Shown piece after piece: positions 47,421 to 58,394 of a stretch of 64,000 nucleotides of DNA; position 1 is the stretch's first letter, and each line of letters begins with the position of its first letter. The notes beneath the pieces are model-generated. The model searched no databases. It was not told the DNA's origin and saw only the letters and a list, made by a program, of their open reading frames with translations. Origin of the DNA: Allolobophora icterica (taxonomy: Eukaryota > Annelida > Clitellata > Crassiclitellata > Lumbricidae). A program made the translations under genes and the position numbers. Location: NCBI GenBank assembly GCA_963556255.1, contig OY744612.1:21038032-21102031 (forward strand), in the 5' to 3' direction.

Positions 47421-50324
47421 ATGGATAAAGCCGTTAAAGACTGGGAGCAGTGGCTGGAAAAACAGGTGGAAACCCTCTACAAAAAGGACACTGCAAATCT
47501 CATCAGCTCTAAACTTAAACGCGAACAGATACAGAAGCACATTATGATGCTGGAGGCCACGAAAGCAAGCGATCAAGACTACTTCTGGAAGGATGTTTGT
47601 AGAGCCAACCTGCTGGCTTATCTTTATCTTCGTCAAGATGTCAAGAGGATAAAGGATGCTAAGGAACTTAATCAGAGAAGTCTCGAAATCGAGCCCACTA
47701 GTGTTGCAGCCCTTGCCAACAACTTCCAACTTGCCAGAGTCGAGAAGAAATCCCAGCAAGCGAAAGACGTTCTTGAGAAATTGAACACTTTGGAACACAG
47801 AGAAGACGTCAAGGTATTGCATATCGTCGCAAGGGCAGAAGTTGCCTTTTGTCTGGAATACTTAGGCCCAGAGTTTTATATGTTATCCATTGAGAAGTAC
47901 GAAAAATCGTTCAGCGACCTCAACTTGCTTACAGAAGAAGAGAAAGCTCATGACCTGGTCAGGAATAAACAGTGCATGTGGAAATTCCATTTGGCCCAGA
48001 CGTACAGTCGAATGATGAACCGAGGCAACACGATGACGCTCTTCTCAGAGAGAAATGACAGAGACTTGCGCGATGTTTTTCAAAAAACAACTCGTCTACT
48101 GCTCGATATTATCAATAGTAAGGATCAGACTTACCATGGAAAGGCATTGGTAGACCTTGTCGATTTTTATAAGAAATATGAGACCAACGGAGGAGACCCG
48201 AGAACTAGATTTCCCTACAAAAAGGGCCCTGACGACTGCATCAAAGATGCCTACAGTCTCAGTACAAAAAAGGATCCATATGTTCTGGAAAGATGTGGGC
48301 GTCATTACAGACAGCGAGCCAAAAATGAAAAAGACTTCCTCTTTGCAGCTGATGTACTGCTAGAAGCCATTAACTTATGCGAAACTCGACATATGGCATG
48401 GCACCATCTTGGCTTAACATACAGAAGTCTTTGGTTGAATGCCGGTGGTCATAAAGAATCCAGACTGTTCACAAATAGAGCTCGGAAAGGAAACACAAAG
48501 CCGAGAAAGAGAAAGTTTCAAGAAACTGGTGCAAATCATAGTGCACATGGAGGTTCAGGAGCAGAACAGCACACAAAAAGATACTCTGCCTATGCAAACC
48601 CAAGTAACAATAACCAACAAGGATCACAAAATCCCGCAGTTAAGAACCCAAGAGGTGACATCCAGTCGCGAGATTCTGGAAGTAATGCATGGCAACCGCG
48701 TAGATTTACTTTGGATAAAACTCAAGGTAAAACAGGAAATGCTAATAACCAGACATTGTCAGTACTATATTCAAGATGTTCAGACATCGAAGAATCCATT
48801 AACATTTCCAAGCCTCAAAGACCATCAGTTCAAAGTGGACTAAAAGAACAAACTCTAACCACTCCACCTCAACCGCTTCCAACTCTCCTACCAAAATTTC
48901 CCAGCCCTCTTGGCAATACTCCAAGACACCAAAACAAACCGGATTATCTGGACAGATATAGAGTCAGCAATCCTACAATTCAACAGAACCGACTTACAGA
49001 CAAAGCTACCGGTACTCAGTATTTTGATAAGGCCGTGGAGTGTTTGAAGAAAGCCACAGAACTAGTAAACAATACCAGTTGCCGCTACCTTCTTGATCTC
49101 GGGAGGCTATATGTTTCCGAGAACAATTTCTCGAAGGCTGAAGAATGTTTTCGGTTCGCCGAAGATGCCAAGCCTAATGATAATGATGCACAGTATCTGT
49201 ACGAGCAGTGGGCACTTATGAGGGCTAAGCATCCAGATGAGGACTCAAATGGAGCAGAGGACATCAAGGATATGTACCGTCACTCAATTCGAAGTGCATT
49301 GAAGGCCAACGTTAAGTCTAAAATAGCATTTCACAACTTGCGAGCAATACTGGAAGATGAAAAGCAGAAGAACCCGAACCCGGATGATAAAAAATTATTA
49401 CATTTAGAACTTGCTGTACTGTTGTGTGACGTGCACAAATTCAATCAAGCAGAAGAAATTTTGAAGTTGTTGGCATCACTGAAAAATGACCCAAAAAGGG
49501 TTGAATATGTCTGGCAACTGGTTGAATTATATCACAAGAGAGGACAGAGGCACGATGCCGCTGCTGCATACACTTATCTGACAGCACTGGAAAAAGCAGA
49601 GCAGCTTCATCTGGGCGTTGATGAACAGAGCAAGCAGAGAATAAGAATAATCATCCAACTGGCAAGAAAAGATTTGGAAGAAAATGAAACTGAAACGAAA
49701 TTGAAATCTATCAAACATCTTACGCTAGAACCTGAAGACAGTCCAGAAAACCAGGCCCAGTGTATTAGTATGAAACCCCATCCATATTTCAAGGATGTCT
49801 TTAGATGGGTTGTTGGGAACAAGACACTGTCAGAAATAGGGTTTAAAGGCAAGAAAGATGATGAGATAGACAAGGAATATAAAGAAACAGATATCTGCCT
49901 GTTGGCATTTGACAACATCCGATCATCACCTGCAGATACAACAGCATCCCGCTTGTTGAATCTTCTGCAAGACTGGTGCGACCTTGGTGAAGGAGTTTCT
50001 TGTCTTCCAGATGATATACAGCCCAATTTTAACCTTGACCAAGCTGCTACAGCAATACTGTCAAAAGCAAAGGCGGTTGCCATAGTGTTGGATGACAGAC
50101 AGGATAATATGGATGAGCAGCTAGCAACACTCCAGGAGATGATAGATAAGCTGAAGAGACTGAAGCTCAAGAAGAACATCTGTTTCGTGGTGGGAGAAAA
50201 CTTGGATTCCGAGTATCGCAGCCAGTATTTAGACTGGCCGTGCTTTGTGCTCAATCAGGAATGTACAGATTGCTGCATTGTGTCCTCATTCTTTCAGTTT
50301 CTGTTTCGCACCACCAGTGATTAG
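47421..50324 (+). CDS. IFIT-like TPR protein with C-terminal TIR-like domain, copy 1 (967 aa)
   Basis: A single open frame of 967 codons. The start lies two bases after a splice acceptor and matches copy 2 (MEKPWKDDW there, MDKAVKDW here). Residues about 60-130 and 180-340 are helical repeats of TPR type (AKELNQRSLEIEPTSVAALA; HLAQTYSRMMNRG) resembling vertebrate IFIT proteins. Residues 345-530 form a Ser/Asn/Gln/Pro-rich linker with basic KPRKRKF. Residues 535-760 are clearer TPRs (CRYLLDLGRLYVSENNFSKA; AAAYTYLTALEKAEQ). Residues 823-967 follow TIR order: TDICLLAFD (first strand), LLNLLQDWCDL (helix), GVSCLPDDI, AATAILSKAKAVAIVLDD, ICFVVGEN. The WC/SxxE catalytic motif of NADase TIRs is not evident, so the domain may be an adaptor fold. 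An immune role is inference. Confidence 0.85.
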   Translation: MDKAVKDWEQWLEKQVETLYKKDTANLISSKLKREQIQKHIMMLEATKASDQDYFWKDVCRANLLAYLYLRQDVKRIKDAKELNQRSLEIEPTSVAALANNFQLARVEKKSQQAKDVLEKLNTLEHREDVKVLHIVARAEVAFCLEYLGPEFYMLSIEKYEKSFSDLNLLTEEEKAHDLVRNKQCMWKFHLAQTYSRMMNRGNTMTLFSERNDRDLRDVFQKTTRLLLDIINSKDQTYHGKALVDLVDFYKKYETNGGDPRTRFPYKKGPDDCIKDAYSLSTKKDPYVLERCGRHYRQRAKNEKDFLFAADVLLEAINLCETRHMAWHHLGLTYRSLWLNAGGHKESRLFTNRARKGNTKPRKRKFQETGANHSAHGGSGAEQHTKRYSAYANPSNNNQQGSQNPAVKNPRGDIQSRDSGSNAWQPRRFTLDKTQGKTGNANNQTLSVLYSRCSDIEESINISKPQRPSVQSGLKEQTLTTPPQPLPTLLPKFPSPLGNTPRHQNKPDYLDRYRVSNPTIQQNRLTDKATGTQYFDKAVECLKKATELVNNTSCRYLLDLGRLYVSENNFSKAEECFRFAEDAKPNDNDAQYLYEQWALMRAKHPDEDSNGAEDIKDMYRHSIRSALKANVKSKIAFHNLRAILEDEKQKNPNPDDKKLLHLELAVLLCDVHKFNQAEEILKLLASLKNDPKRVEYVWQLVELYHKRGQRHDAAAAYTYLTALEKAEQLHLGVDEQSKQRIRIIIQLARKDLEENETETKLKSIKHLTLEPEDSPENQAQCISMKPHPYFKDVFRWVVGNKTLSEIGFKGKKDDEIDKEYKETDICLLAFDNIRSSPADTTASRLLNLLQDWCDLGEGVSCLPDDIQPNFNLDQAATAILSKAKAVAIVLDDRQDNMDEQLATLQEMIDKLKRLKLKKNICFVVGENLDSEYRSQYLDWPCFVLNQECTDCCIVSSFFQFLFRTTSD

Positions 50325-51268
50325 GTCAGAGAATTACACTGAGTTGACAAGTGCTACAATATTCCACTGCTGTGGAACAGAACAAGAAATGACTATTAAA
50401 TACTTAATCTGTTCTCTAATATAATTAATGTTCTCAACTGCAACATTTTAATATTTGAACAAACTGTCACTATTATATTGAAATTTTTTATTTATCCTAT
50501 TTCGTTTGAATTTTAAAATTTTTCACCTTTGTTGATTAATTATGTACTGCTTTAAATGTTATTTAACATTATCTAATGCTTTTTTAACAACTGATGGTCA
50601 AAATGTGTTTGGTTCTGTGTATCAGTTCTAATAACTTGCTATAGACATCGGTTAGTCTTCAGAACAGCTTGACAATATGATTTTCCCACCAGAACTATGC
50701 CAAAGCACGAGACACTTACTTTAGAAAGAGCAAAACACAATGATTTCAGTAAAAGACATAGCTCTGCAATTATTCGGTAATCTTACACAACAGTTTGCAG
50801 AATTTCAATAATTAGAATTTTTTAACATAAACCTGGCATGTCACAAAACCCCACTGAATATATGAATTGGAAGCAAGAAGTTGTGTGCTTCACACAGCAC
50901 GATACTTAGGTTGAAGCAGTTAGGCCTACTGTAAAAAACCTGTCAACCACTTTGTTTATATCTTTTGTGAAGCCGATTTCCCTACATTAATGCAGAAATT
51001 TCTGCAACAAAGTAGGCCTATGGCTGTAACTGTTGCAAGTCTTCTATAAAAATTACCGCAGAGAAGTCTACACATTGCTGATAAGACAGACCTTTACATT
51101 TGGTGTTAAGCCTGTCTCCACTTTCTTGGTCAATTTTCTACACCTTTCTTTAGGCAACAGTAACATTCACTGGCGCTTTTAAAACAAAATTCTGAATATC
51201 ACTTGGCTCTATATACAAACGCACGCGTAAACATTCGAACGTGCGCATACGTGTGCATATATATACAT
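50325..51268 (+). other. 3' UTR and flank of TPR gene copy 1
   Basis: AT-rich; a variant poly(A) signal ATTAAA lies at 50,394-50,399. Nothing else is recognised before the hAT-type element at 51,269. Confidence 0.45.
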
Positions 51269-52440
51269 TAGGGACCTGCGAAGCTTCGATATTCGATTCG
51301 AAAACGAATCGGGCGGCGGTATTCGATTCGATTCGAAAATGATGTCATGATTCGAAAAATTTCGAATCTTTTTCAGAAAAATGATTAGCCCTTTGATGTA
51401 AACTAATTGTTTATTTGTTTACTGCGCGTGGATTGATTGTTGAATTTCTCCGTGCAACGCGGCACACGATGACAGCAAACCCTCAGCAACAGTGAATTGA
51501 AAAGGAAATTGCATGAAGTACTTCTGATATAGTTCTATAAACTGTACATTTCTCAGGATTCGTACCCTTCACATAGATTTCATGCCGTGAAAATGGTTGC
51601 ACTGTGTCCAAGCACCTATATTCGCGAATTCGTGAACAGCTCTTCTCAGAGATGAAACTAACAAAATGCAAAAACGGATGCAGACTAACAGATGACAATC
51701 TCTCCAATGAACTTCGAATTGGCACTTCGAACATTAAACTTGATTAAAGCAAATATTCCGGATATGCGTGGTGGGAAGAAGTGTCAGATCTCACCTTAAT
51801 CATTATTATATATTAAATGTTGCACATCTAGCAAATGGATGCATTGTACAGACTAACAGTTTTATGTATTTTTAAAACTGAAGAAACTTGAAACATATTT
51901 TTTTTTTATTGTAGTGTAGAACTGTAGGCATTAGGATAATTATGTTTTCAGCATAAAAATTATTTTCGTTTATTTTAAACTTGAAGTTTAACCGAAATTA
52001 AATTTTCTCATTTTCTGGGGCAAATTAATCTGCGAAAATTAGCCTGCGATTGGCATACGGCCCCAGAGCTGCCCTTAAAATCTTAGGGCGGCCCTCTATT
52101 AAAAGAAGTTGCCCATGCCTGGCTTAGATGAATGTACACCAAAGTGTGGTTATGCAATTGGTACAATAAAGAATATACTTACTTACTTAACTCATGAATT
52201 ATTTGTGAGTTATTCTGTTAATTAGCTTAATGTTTAGTCTAATTGATTTAAACTGCAGAAATGTTATTGAGATATTGATACTGTGGTACATCTGTGCTAT
52301 CACATACACACTTTTTGAATATCAAAACATGGTTTTGGTACCCGCTGATTCGATTCGAGATTCGATTCGAATTCGAATCTTAACCCCCGATTCGATTCGA
52401 GATTCGATTCGACGGAAAATTTGTGATTCGCAGGTCCCTA
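51269..52440. mobile_element. hAT-type element, 1.17 kb, rich in 'attcgattcga'
   Basis: Inverted ends TAGGGACCTGCGAAGC and TAGGGACCTGCGAATC (15 of 16) with flanks ATATACAT and ATATACAC (7 of 8). Both ends are followed by TCGATTCGA arrays, so each end can fold on itself. Short open frames inside are not transposase-like. Confidence 0.75.
52139..52432 (+). repeat. Left arm of a 294-bp inverted repeat
   Basis: Reverse complement of 53,143-53,436; equal length and apparently identical (a 68-codon stretch reads the same on opposite strands). It spans from 'ccaaagtgtgg' to 'gattcgca', i.e. most of the 3' quarter of the hAT-type element. Confidence 0.9.
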
Positions 52441-53142
52441 ATATACACAGTGTCCGATTTGCCGGAGGGGTCAGGGGGGTTGAACCCCCCTGCTTCTTTT
52501 TTTGACCCCTCTGCTTCTAGTCTTTGGCCGACCCCCTCGGGGGTCGGCCTGACCCCCTCAAATTCGTTAGCCACAGTCCTAAACCGAAAGACTCCAATAC
52601 TGCCTTGTCACCTTTCAGTAATTATTTATTATCCAGTCGGTGCCCTGGTGTAGGTTGATACTGTGATATAATTTTCAAGGATTAAGTTATCCTTTGACAG
52701 GCTCTGAGACAATACAACAACTTGGTATCTACAGCTGTTGACAGATTATCTTACTTTTAACTCAGACTGAGGTCGTCTACTGATGTAGGCAGAAGCATGG
52801 TATACATATTTCACAGGGCATGACCTTAAGGGCTCGGTTCACAGACAGCAGACAACGAATGGACAGAGGCCCCGTGCTCAAGCCAGCACCCTCAGGCATA
52901 TCAGCTCCATAGCCACTAGCATCCAGTTGTGGGGTAAATGTCTTCCGTGGTATTCTGTCTGAGATTCAGCACTCGCTGTCGCTTTTGACCTCGAATGACC
53001 TATACAGTTCACATCTATGGCAGTCCACAGCTGTAGGCTGTCATTTGTGTGCTGGTAGTGGCTTCGAGGCACGCAGTACTGTAGGATTCGACCTTTATAT
53101 CATACAGTTTGAATTTGCAAATTAGTATTACATGATATAATT
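52441..53142. other. Spacer of the inverted repeat
   Basis: Begins with a C/G-rich 'ggggtcaggggggttgaaccccc' and 'gaccccctcgggggtcggcc' hairpin region (52,470-52,560), which may be a small inverted-repeat element starting CAGTGTCCGA at 52,448. The rest is unrecognised. Confidence 0.4.
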
Positions 53143-53436
53143 TGCGAATCACAAATTTTCCGTCGAATCGAATCTCGAATCGAATCGGGGGTTAAGATTC
53201 GAATTCGAATCGAATCTCGAATCGAATCAGCGGGTACCAAAACCATGTTTTGATATTCAAAAAGTGTGTATGTGATAGCACAGATGTACCACAGTATCAA
53301 TATCTCAATAACATTTCTGCAGTTTAAATCAATTAGACTAAACATTAAGCTAATTAACAGAATAACTCACAAATAATTCATGAGTTAAGTAAGTAAGTAT
53401 ATTCTTTATTGTACCAATTGCATAACCACACTTTGG
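53143..53436 (-). repeat. Right arm of the 294-bp inverted repeat
   Basis: Lacks the last eight bases (the outer TIR part) of the full element at 51,269-52,440, so it is a partial inverted copy, not an intact insertion. Confidence 0.9.
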
Positions 53437-53439
53437 TCC

Positions 53440-53880
53440 GCAAAGGTTCACCAGTCACTCTGTAACAGAGTAAAGCAGGGAGGCGACCTGACCGACGACT
53501 CTGATGAGCGTAGACTCGGATCCGACCTGGGCTGGTGAACCAAAGTCCTCCGTGCCCACCTTCTCGTGGTGCGGACCGTTGGTACCCTTCCTAGGAAGGG
53601 GAACGAACGGGCACGGCAGGCAAAACCAGGGGAAGGCAATGGCAAACCACCCCTGTTAATCATGCCAAGAAAATCGTCATGCGACACACCAAACCACGCC
53701 GATGGTCGCGGATGGAGGGACTCCCAGGCCGGAGCGCTGAGGAGGGACTCCCAGGCCAAAGCGCGACTCAAGGGCTACTGGAAGAAGTAGCAAGACGGCA
53801 ACGGAGACTGTGTAGCATGACGATCGCTAGGGCTCCTAGAGCCGATAGCACAAAGAGAGATATAATTTGAAGAGCCTCAG
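53440..53880. repeat. Possible retroelement 5' region, unclassified
   Basis: GC-rich compared with its surroundings, with 'aaggcaatggcaaaccacccctg', a motif I associate with dispersed retroelement 5' regions in animals, and a 27-bp tandem around 'gagggactcccaggccRRAGCGC'. No long frame. Confidence 0.35.
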
Positions 53881-53889
53881 TAATTTCAG

Positions 53890-55290
53890 CCGACAGATAT
53901 GAATCGAATTTTAGATCGACATAATGGCACTAATCGGCCTAGTGGCTCTCAAAAACGCAAGTTAAGTAAAGAAAAAGCACATATCAAAATGATCGAGAGA
54001 GTACTTGCAAAGACGCCTCCTATTACTGCTTTCCTTAAGCAACAGATATAAGTACATCTGCTTGCACGTGGTTAAAATGCAGGCTCATTTGAGCCTGGTG
54101 TCACTGGTGATGCTGCAGTTGTCGAACAACCGCCAGTTCAGCAACGTTCCCGCTTAGTCAGGTCTCACTCTGTTGTGGAATAGCAGAATATGTTCAACTA
54201 GAACACCATCAAAGCGCACGTCTCCTAGCATTGGATTATGGTCGAGCGCCAGAATCTGCGCACTCTGCTTCAGAGAAGTTTCAGATTGACACCTTTCTGC
54301 CCATCGTTGATCAATTCACAACCGAGTTGACAAGAAGACTAGCATCACACGAACTACTCTGCTCAAGGTTTGCTTTTCTATCTAGGATTGAATCATGTAG
54401 TGATGAAGAAATACACAACTCTTGTAGCAATATAGTGCGATGACCTCGATGAAAACCTTGGCAATGAGCTCATGCAGTTTTCTTATTTTGTCAAAATGTG
54501 TAAACACAAGACAGGTAGCACAGGCCTCAACATAAGTCAGGAGCAGTTCATGTACCAATTCTCGACAAAGGTGTTAACAGTGCATTTCCAAATGTGGAAA
54601 TTATGGTAAGAGTGTAGGCCTACTTGGTGATCATGGTCACAACTGTAGTGCTGAACGCCCATTGTCTAAGATGAAGATAATTAGGCATAGGAACAGGCTT
54701 CCCACAAGTATGACACATGAGTGACTTAACCATCTTGCAGTGTTGAGCATATATAGAGTGACATTCAATTGGACTTTAATCTGTTTATTGATGACTTTGC
54801 CAATAGAAAAGCGTGCAGAGTCTCTATTGGGCCTATTCAAATTTAGACCTAACTGACCTAATTAACTGACTCAGAGCTATCTGCTTTTAGTTTGGAGGAC
54901 CTGCTTACCACTAGTTTACATTTCTTTGTTTGTTTGTATCAAAAACTTCTATTAAAAACTGGCTAAGAATCTTAAAGCTTATCCTTTTGTTTTGTATTTG
55001 AGAAATTATTGCACACCTGTGAATATAGGCCTAATAGAAGACACTTTATTTATAAGGAAAATGATCTTCCTAATTTATTTTCATTTATATACAATTAAAA
55101 AATAACAATAAATCAAAAATTTTAAACATTGCCTTTAGCACCTTTGCCTGTATGAGTCAGTATAACGTGTTATAACTGTTGGTATGCGGGTTGTCCCTGT
55201 TGAAGACTGCGCATCAACAAAGGCAACAAATCCGCTGCAGAAAGAGCTCCACCATATTGGGCGCCCATAGGCCCACCACCCTAAAACCGG
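53890..55290. other. Intergenic stretch between the tandem copies
   Basis: AT-rich, with short open frames at 54,231-54,443 and elsewhere that I do not recognise. No splice-consistent structure found. Confidence 0.4.
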
Positions 55291-55329
55291 CTCTGTTGTT
55301 ATTCTCATTCAGTTATTTTTAGTATAGGC

Positions 55330-55634
55330 CAACTATGTTTATTGCATGAACGCGATAAGTACGCTAGACACCAACACGCAGGATTTTTCGGTTCTGGATT
55401 TTTGAGGCAAGCTATAGCTTTATGCCTGATCTGTAGACATTATGCAGTCGAGACTAGAAATTGTCTGCAACCTTCTAATATAGTTGTTGTGTGAAAGGCA
55501 GCCTAGGGTGGTTATGCAACATTACTAATACGCAAAATCTCGGCTGGAGTAGGCCTAGTCTTGGTCTTCAAACGTTTTCTGAAAGACAAAAGGGAAATTT
55601 AGGTTGAAATAACCGTACATTGATAAATCATAAG
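55330..55634 (+). promoter_or_regulatory. Duplicated upstream block / putative 5' non-coding exon of TPR gene copy 2
   Basis: Homologous to 44,560-44,858, including 'gtggttatgcaacattactaatacgcaaaatctcggctg' and 'gggaaatttaggttgaaataaccgta', ending TAAG|GTAGGTTT as in copy 1. The kB-like site of copy 1 reads GGATTTTTCG here (55,381). It probably splices to the acceptor at 61,083. Confidence 0.5.
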
Positions 55635-55644
55635 GTAGGTTTTA

Positions 55645-56262
55645 TTAGTCATCATCGTCATCAGTTCTGGCGCCAGCCATTTGGCGGCGATACGTACAAA
55701 TAAAGGATCTCCACTGTCCTCGGTCATTTGTCAAACCCATTTAAGCAATGGGTTTGTCTAAGTGATGTTATGTCCTCTTTTATATTATCTATCAAGCGAA
55801 GTATTTTGGTCTGCCTTTGTTTCTTTTTCCATCGAATCTTACATGTAGACCTAGACTCCTAGAGGCTAGTGCATTGCGTGGGATTCTGTCAACTGGCATT
55901 CTCCCTACATGTCTGAACCTTGGCTGCATGGAGTCTTCGTTGAACGACTTGGTCTAGCACAGTTGTTTGGATACAATGGTGATTATCTCATGCCATGATT
56001 TCTTATTTTCTGTATTCTTGAAATCCCTGGCATCTTCTGCGGTCAACTCTTTTCTGCTATAGGAATTCTGTTCTCATCTTATTTTCGCAGAGGATCATTT
56101 TCGTCCAACATTCCGATCCGTATACGAAAATCGGCTGTAGCAGCATCTCATATAATTTTGTCTTGGTTTTCTCTGTTAATTCTCTGCATCTCCGTGTCCT
56201 GTTCATTTTTCGAAATGCCTGCGAACCGCGTCCAATTATCCTTTGCTCCATGGCTTTCCTGC
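55645..56262 (-). pseudogene. RTE-like LINE C-terminus (relic)
   Basis: Minus strand reads KTKTKLYEMLLQPIFVYGSE CW (RT thumb region; 'LYGSETW' in relatives), then FRHVGRMPVDRIPRNAL and KRNKGRPKYFA ('GH..RM...RiPr...w....KRkrGRPk'), and NDRGQWRSF near the end, followed by a (GAT)-type tail. These motifs are in order but separated by frame changes and stops. It is inserted in the putative intron of copy 2 right after the donor and is absent from copy 1. Confidence 0.8.
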
Positions 56263-56286
56263 CTCGGTACTGTTAACGCTGATTGA

Positions 56287-56514
56287 CAGGCCCGGTTCGT
56301 CCACATGGGCAACTGGGCAGCCGTCCAGGGCCGCCGATTTTTAGGGGCCGCCAATTTTCTATTTTTTCAATAATTTTTTTTATTATTATTCGTAAAAAGA
56401 GGTGAATGACTAAAAAGGTCATCAACTTTTTCTGTGCTTAGCGCCGCCGGTTTGCCTAGGGCCGCCGATTTCGCCGATTTGCCCAGGGCCGCCAAATGTC
56501 TTGAGCCGGGCCTG
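56287..56514. mobile_element. hAT-type MITE, 228 bp
   Basis: Ends CAGGCCCGGTTC and CAGGCCCGGCTC (11 of 12), flanks CTGATTGA and CCGATTGA (7 of 8). The interior has repeated 'agggccgccRatt'. Confidence 0.8.
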
Positions 56515-56529
56515 CCGATTGACATAACC

Positions 56530-56720
56530 CGATTTTGACTAAGGTTTCATTTGAAGCGACCACCGAGTGATTCCTCAATTGTGCATTTAACTGTATTAGG
56601 CCTATGATAACGGCGCTACAGAAGTAAGTTGATTAGATTCTTACAATTATCGTATTGTTAGTGTCACGATCGCAGTACGGACATGACTTCGCGGGTCTGG
56701 GGTGACTCCAGCCAAGTTCA
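56530..56720 (+). repeat. LINE-like 3' end shared by both gene copies
   Basis: Counterpart of 45,020-45,190 with a small insertion ('aactgtattaggcctatgata'). The following 'cacgatcgcagtacggacatgacttcgcggg' also matches copy 1. Confidence 0.65.
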
Positions 56721-57045
56721 ACGCTCGAAGCTACCCACGTCACTGCCTATTCTACGTCGACGTAGGCCTAAAATGACCGTTCCGTATAATCTCTGTCCAT
56801 AGTAGGCCTAACTGTTCCATCCAAGGATTGGTCGCTTCCCTAAGCGAGGAAACACTATAAAGCTCTGTCTTGGTATGCGACACTGGCTTTTTCAGGGTCG
56901 ACGGATGGGTAACGTCCTGAGGATGGCCTTTTCCCAGAACAGGGTACGTTCCTTAACCGGCAACAGTCGCCCCCTTTTTATGCACTGGACCCTTTCTTTA
57001 CTCTACCACCATTCTGCATCTCGTAACCCTGGGACTACCGCCATT

Positions 57046-57699
57046 CATGGGCGGCGATCTAGGGAGACGGGGGGACATGTCCCCCACCTTTAAGAGTGGG
57101 GGACAATCCATACATTTGTCCCCCCACATTTTGAAGAAACACCAAAAAAGGCGGAGAAATGTAATTGCGCATGAGGGTTTTCGCGGCGTTTCTGACCAGA
57201 CGAGGTAAAAATCAAAATTTAGAGGAGAAGTGTCCCCCCAAAAAAATTATGAGAAAGAAGAAGGAATTTGTAAAATTAGGAATTAGTCAAAAGAATAAAA
57301 AAGTTTTTAGACGAAATCATAAAAAGAAAAGGGTTATGAGGTGATTGTTAGCCTATTGTTGGGAGACGCGAAAAAGTTGTAAAACGTGGCGAATGACTAA
57401 AAAAAGGTCATCAAGTTTTTTTTTCCGAGGTGAAATCGATATTTTCCGGAGATAATTTCAATTGGTGAAAATGAAGATCAAGAAGTGGGGAAAAAAAGGA
57501 GAGCGTAAGAAAAAGTTGTAAAAGAGGTGAAGGACTAAAAAAAAGGTCATCAACTTTTTTCGGAGATGAAATGGAAATTTTTCGGAGATGAAGTGGCAGA
57601 AGAAATTTTTTTTGGGACAAGATTTTCCAAAAACGGTCGTCGACGAGATCGTGGCCGACTTTGTCCACCCCCACCTCTCAGACAAGATCGCCGCCACTG
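57046..57699. mobile_element. hAT-type MITE, 654 bp, perfect target duplication
   Basis: Ends CATGGGCGGCGATCT and CAGTGGCGGCGATCT (13 of 15), flanks CCGCCATT on both sides. Inside, 'gactaaaaaaaggtcatcaa' occurs twice; the same motif lies in the MITE at 10,421, so the two are related. Confidence 0.88.
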
Positions 57700-58390
57700 C
57701 CGCCATTACTAAGTGACACCAATCGTTCACTTGTTTCCTGGGACAGGGAAGGCTGATGACAAGTCTCCCCTAGGCTAAAACCCCCAAACACCACCACATC
57801 ACTCCTGTGTCATGAAATCATCCACTGGCTTTAAAATACCCGAACGAATAGAATATAAAGTCACATTACTTAGCTACAGTACATTTCAATCCTCCCAGCC
57901 AACGGCGTAACCAGGCTATCCCAAAAATGACGCAGTTTGTAACACTGAGGGGAGGGGTCTGGGGCGGGGGCTGTGCCCCTTCCCCAGAGTAAGAAATTTT
58001 TTTATTTAGAGGTTTGTAATGGTGCATTTGGAAACCATCTTTTCGGTTAAAAGTAACAACATTTTACATATTCCTTTGGCAAATTATATAATTTCATAAT
58101 TTGGTTTTAAAAAATTGGCTCGGGTTCCAAGTACCAGCAACCAACGTAGATTAGAAACAGACAGACTCAACAGAGAACTGCAATAAACTAAAGCACTGGA
58201 ATTTTTTACTTTGTACATTGTGTACAATGTACATGTAGGCCTAGTTGTCAGCTTTCTATGCACCGTCAGTCTGTTACACAATTGCAGTTATAATAAAATT
58301 GAAACTAGCCTAACAGACTGTGTACCTATCTGCTACTTCTTAAAAAACGCATAAAAACGCGTCTCTCCATCGAGATCATAAGACTTAAAT
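57700..58390. other. Non-coding stretch before the hAT relic
   Basis: Contains 'cggcgtaaccagg' and 'ggctgtgccccttccccagagtaa' at about 57,903-57,990, similar to one end of a hAT-type element; the other end was not found. Confidence 0.35.
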
Positions 58391-58394
58391 AGTT

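Noticed and set aside
48439..48843. 134-residue alternative + frame within the linker, also seen in copy 2 (62,272-62,739)
   Set aside because: The overlapping frame is open in both copies, which drew attention, but it is not conserved in length or start and lies in a low-complexity, A-rich region.
49607..50254. 215-residue minus-strand frame opposite the TPR gene
   Set aside because: Shadow frame; the same antisense frame in copy 2 (63,290-63,769) follows from sequence similarity of the sense gene.
52230..52505. 91-residue frame with SIRDSIR repeats
   Set aside because: Translation of TCGATTCGA arrays in the hAT-type element; duplicated on the minus strand in the inverted repeat.
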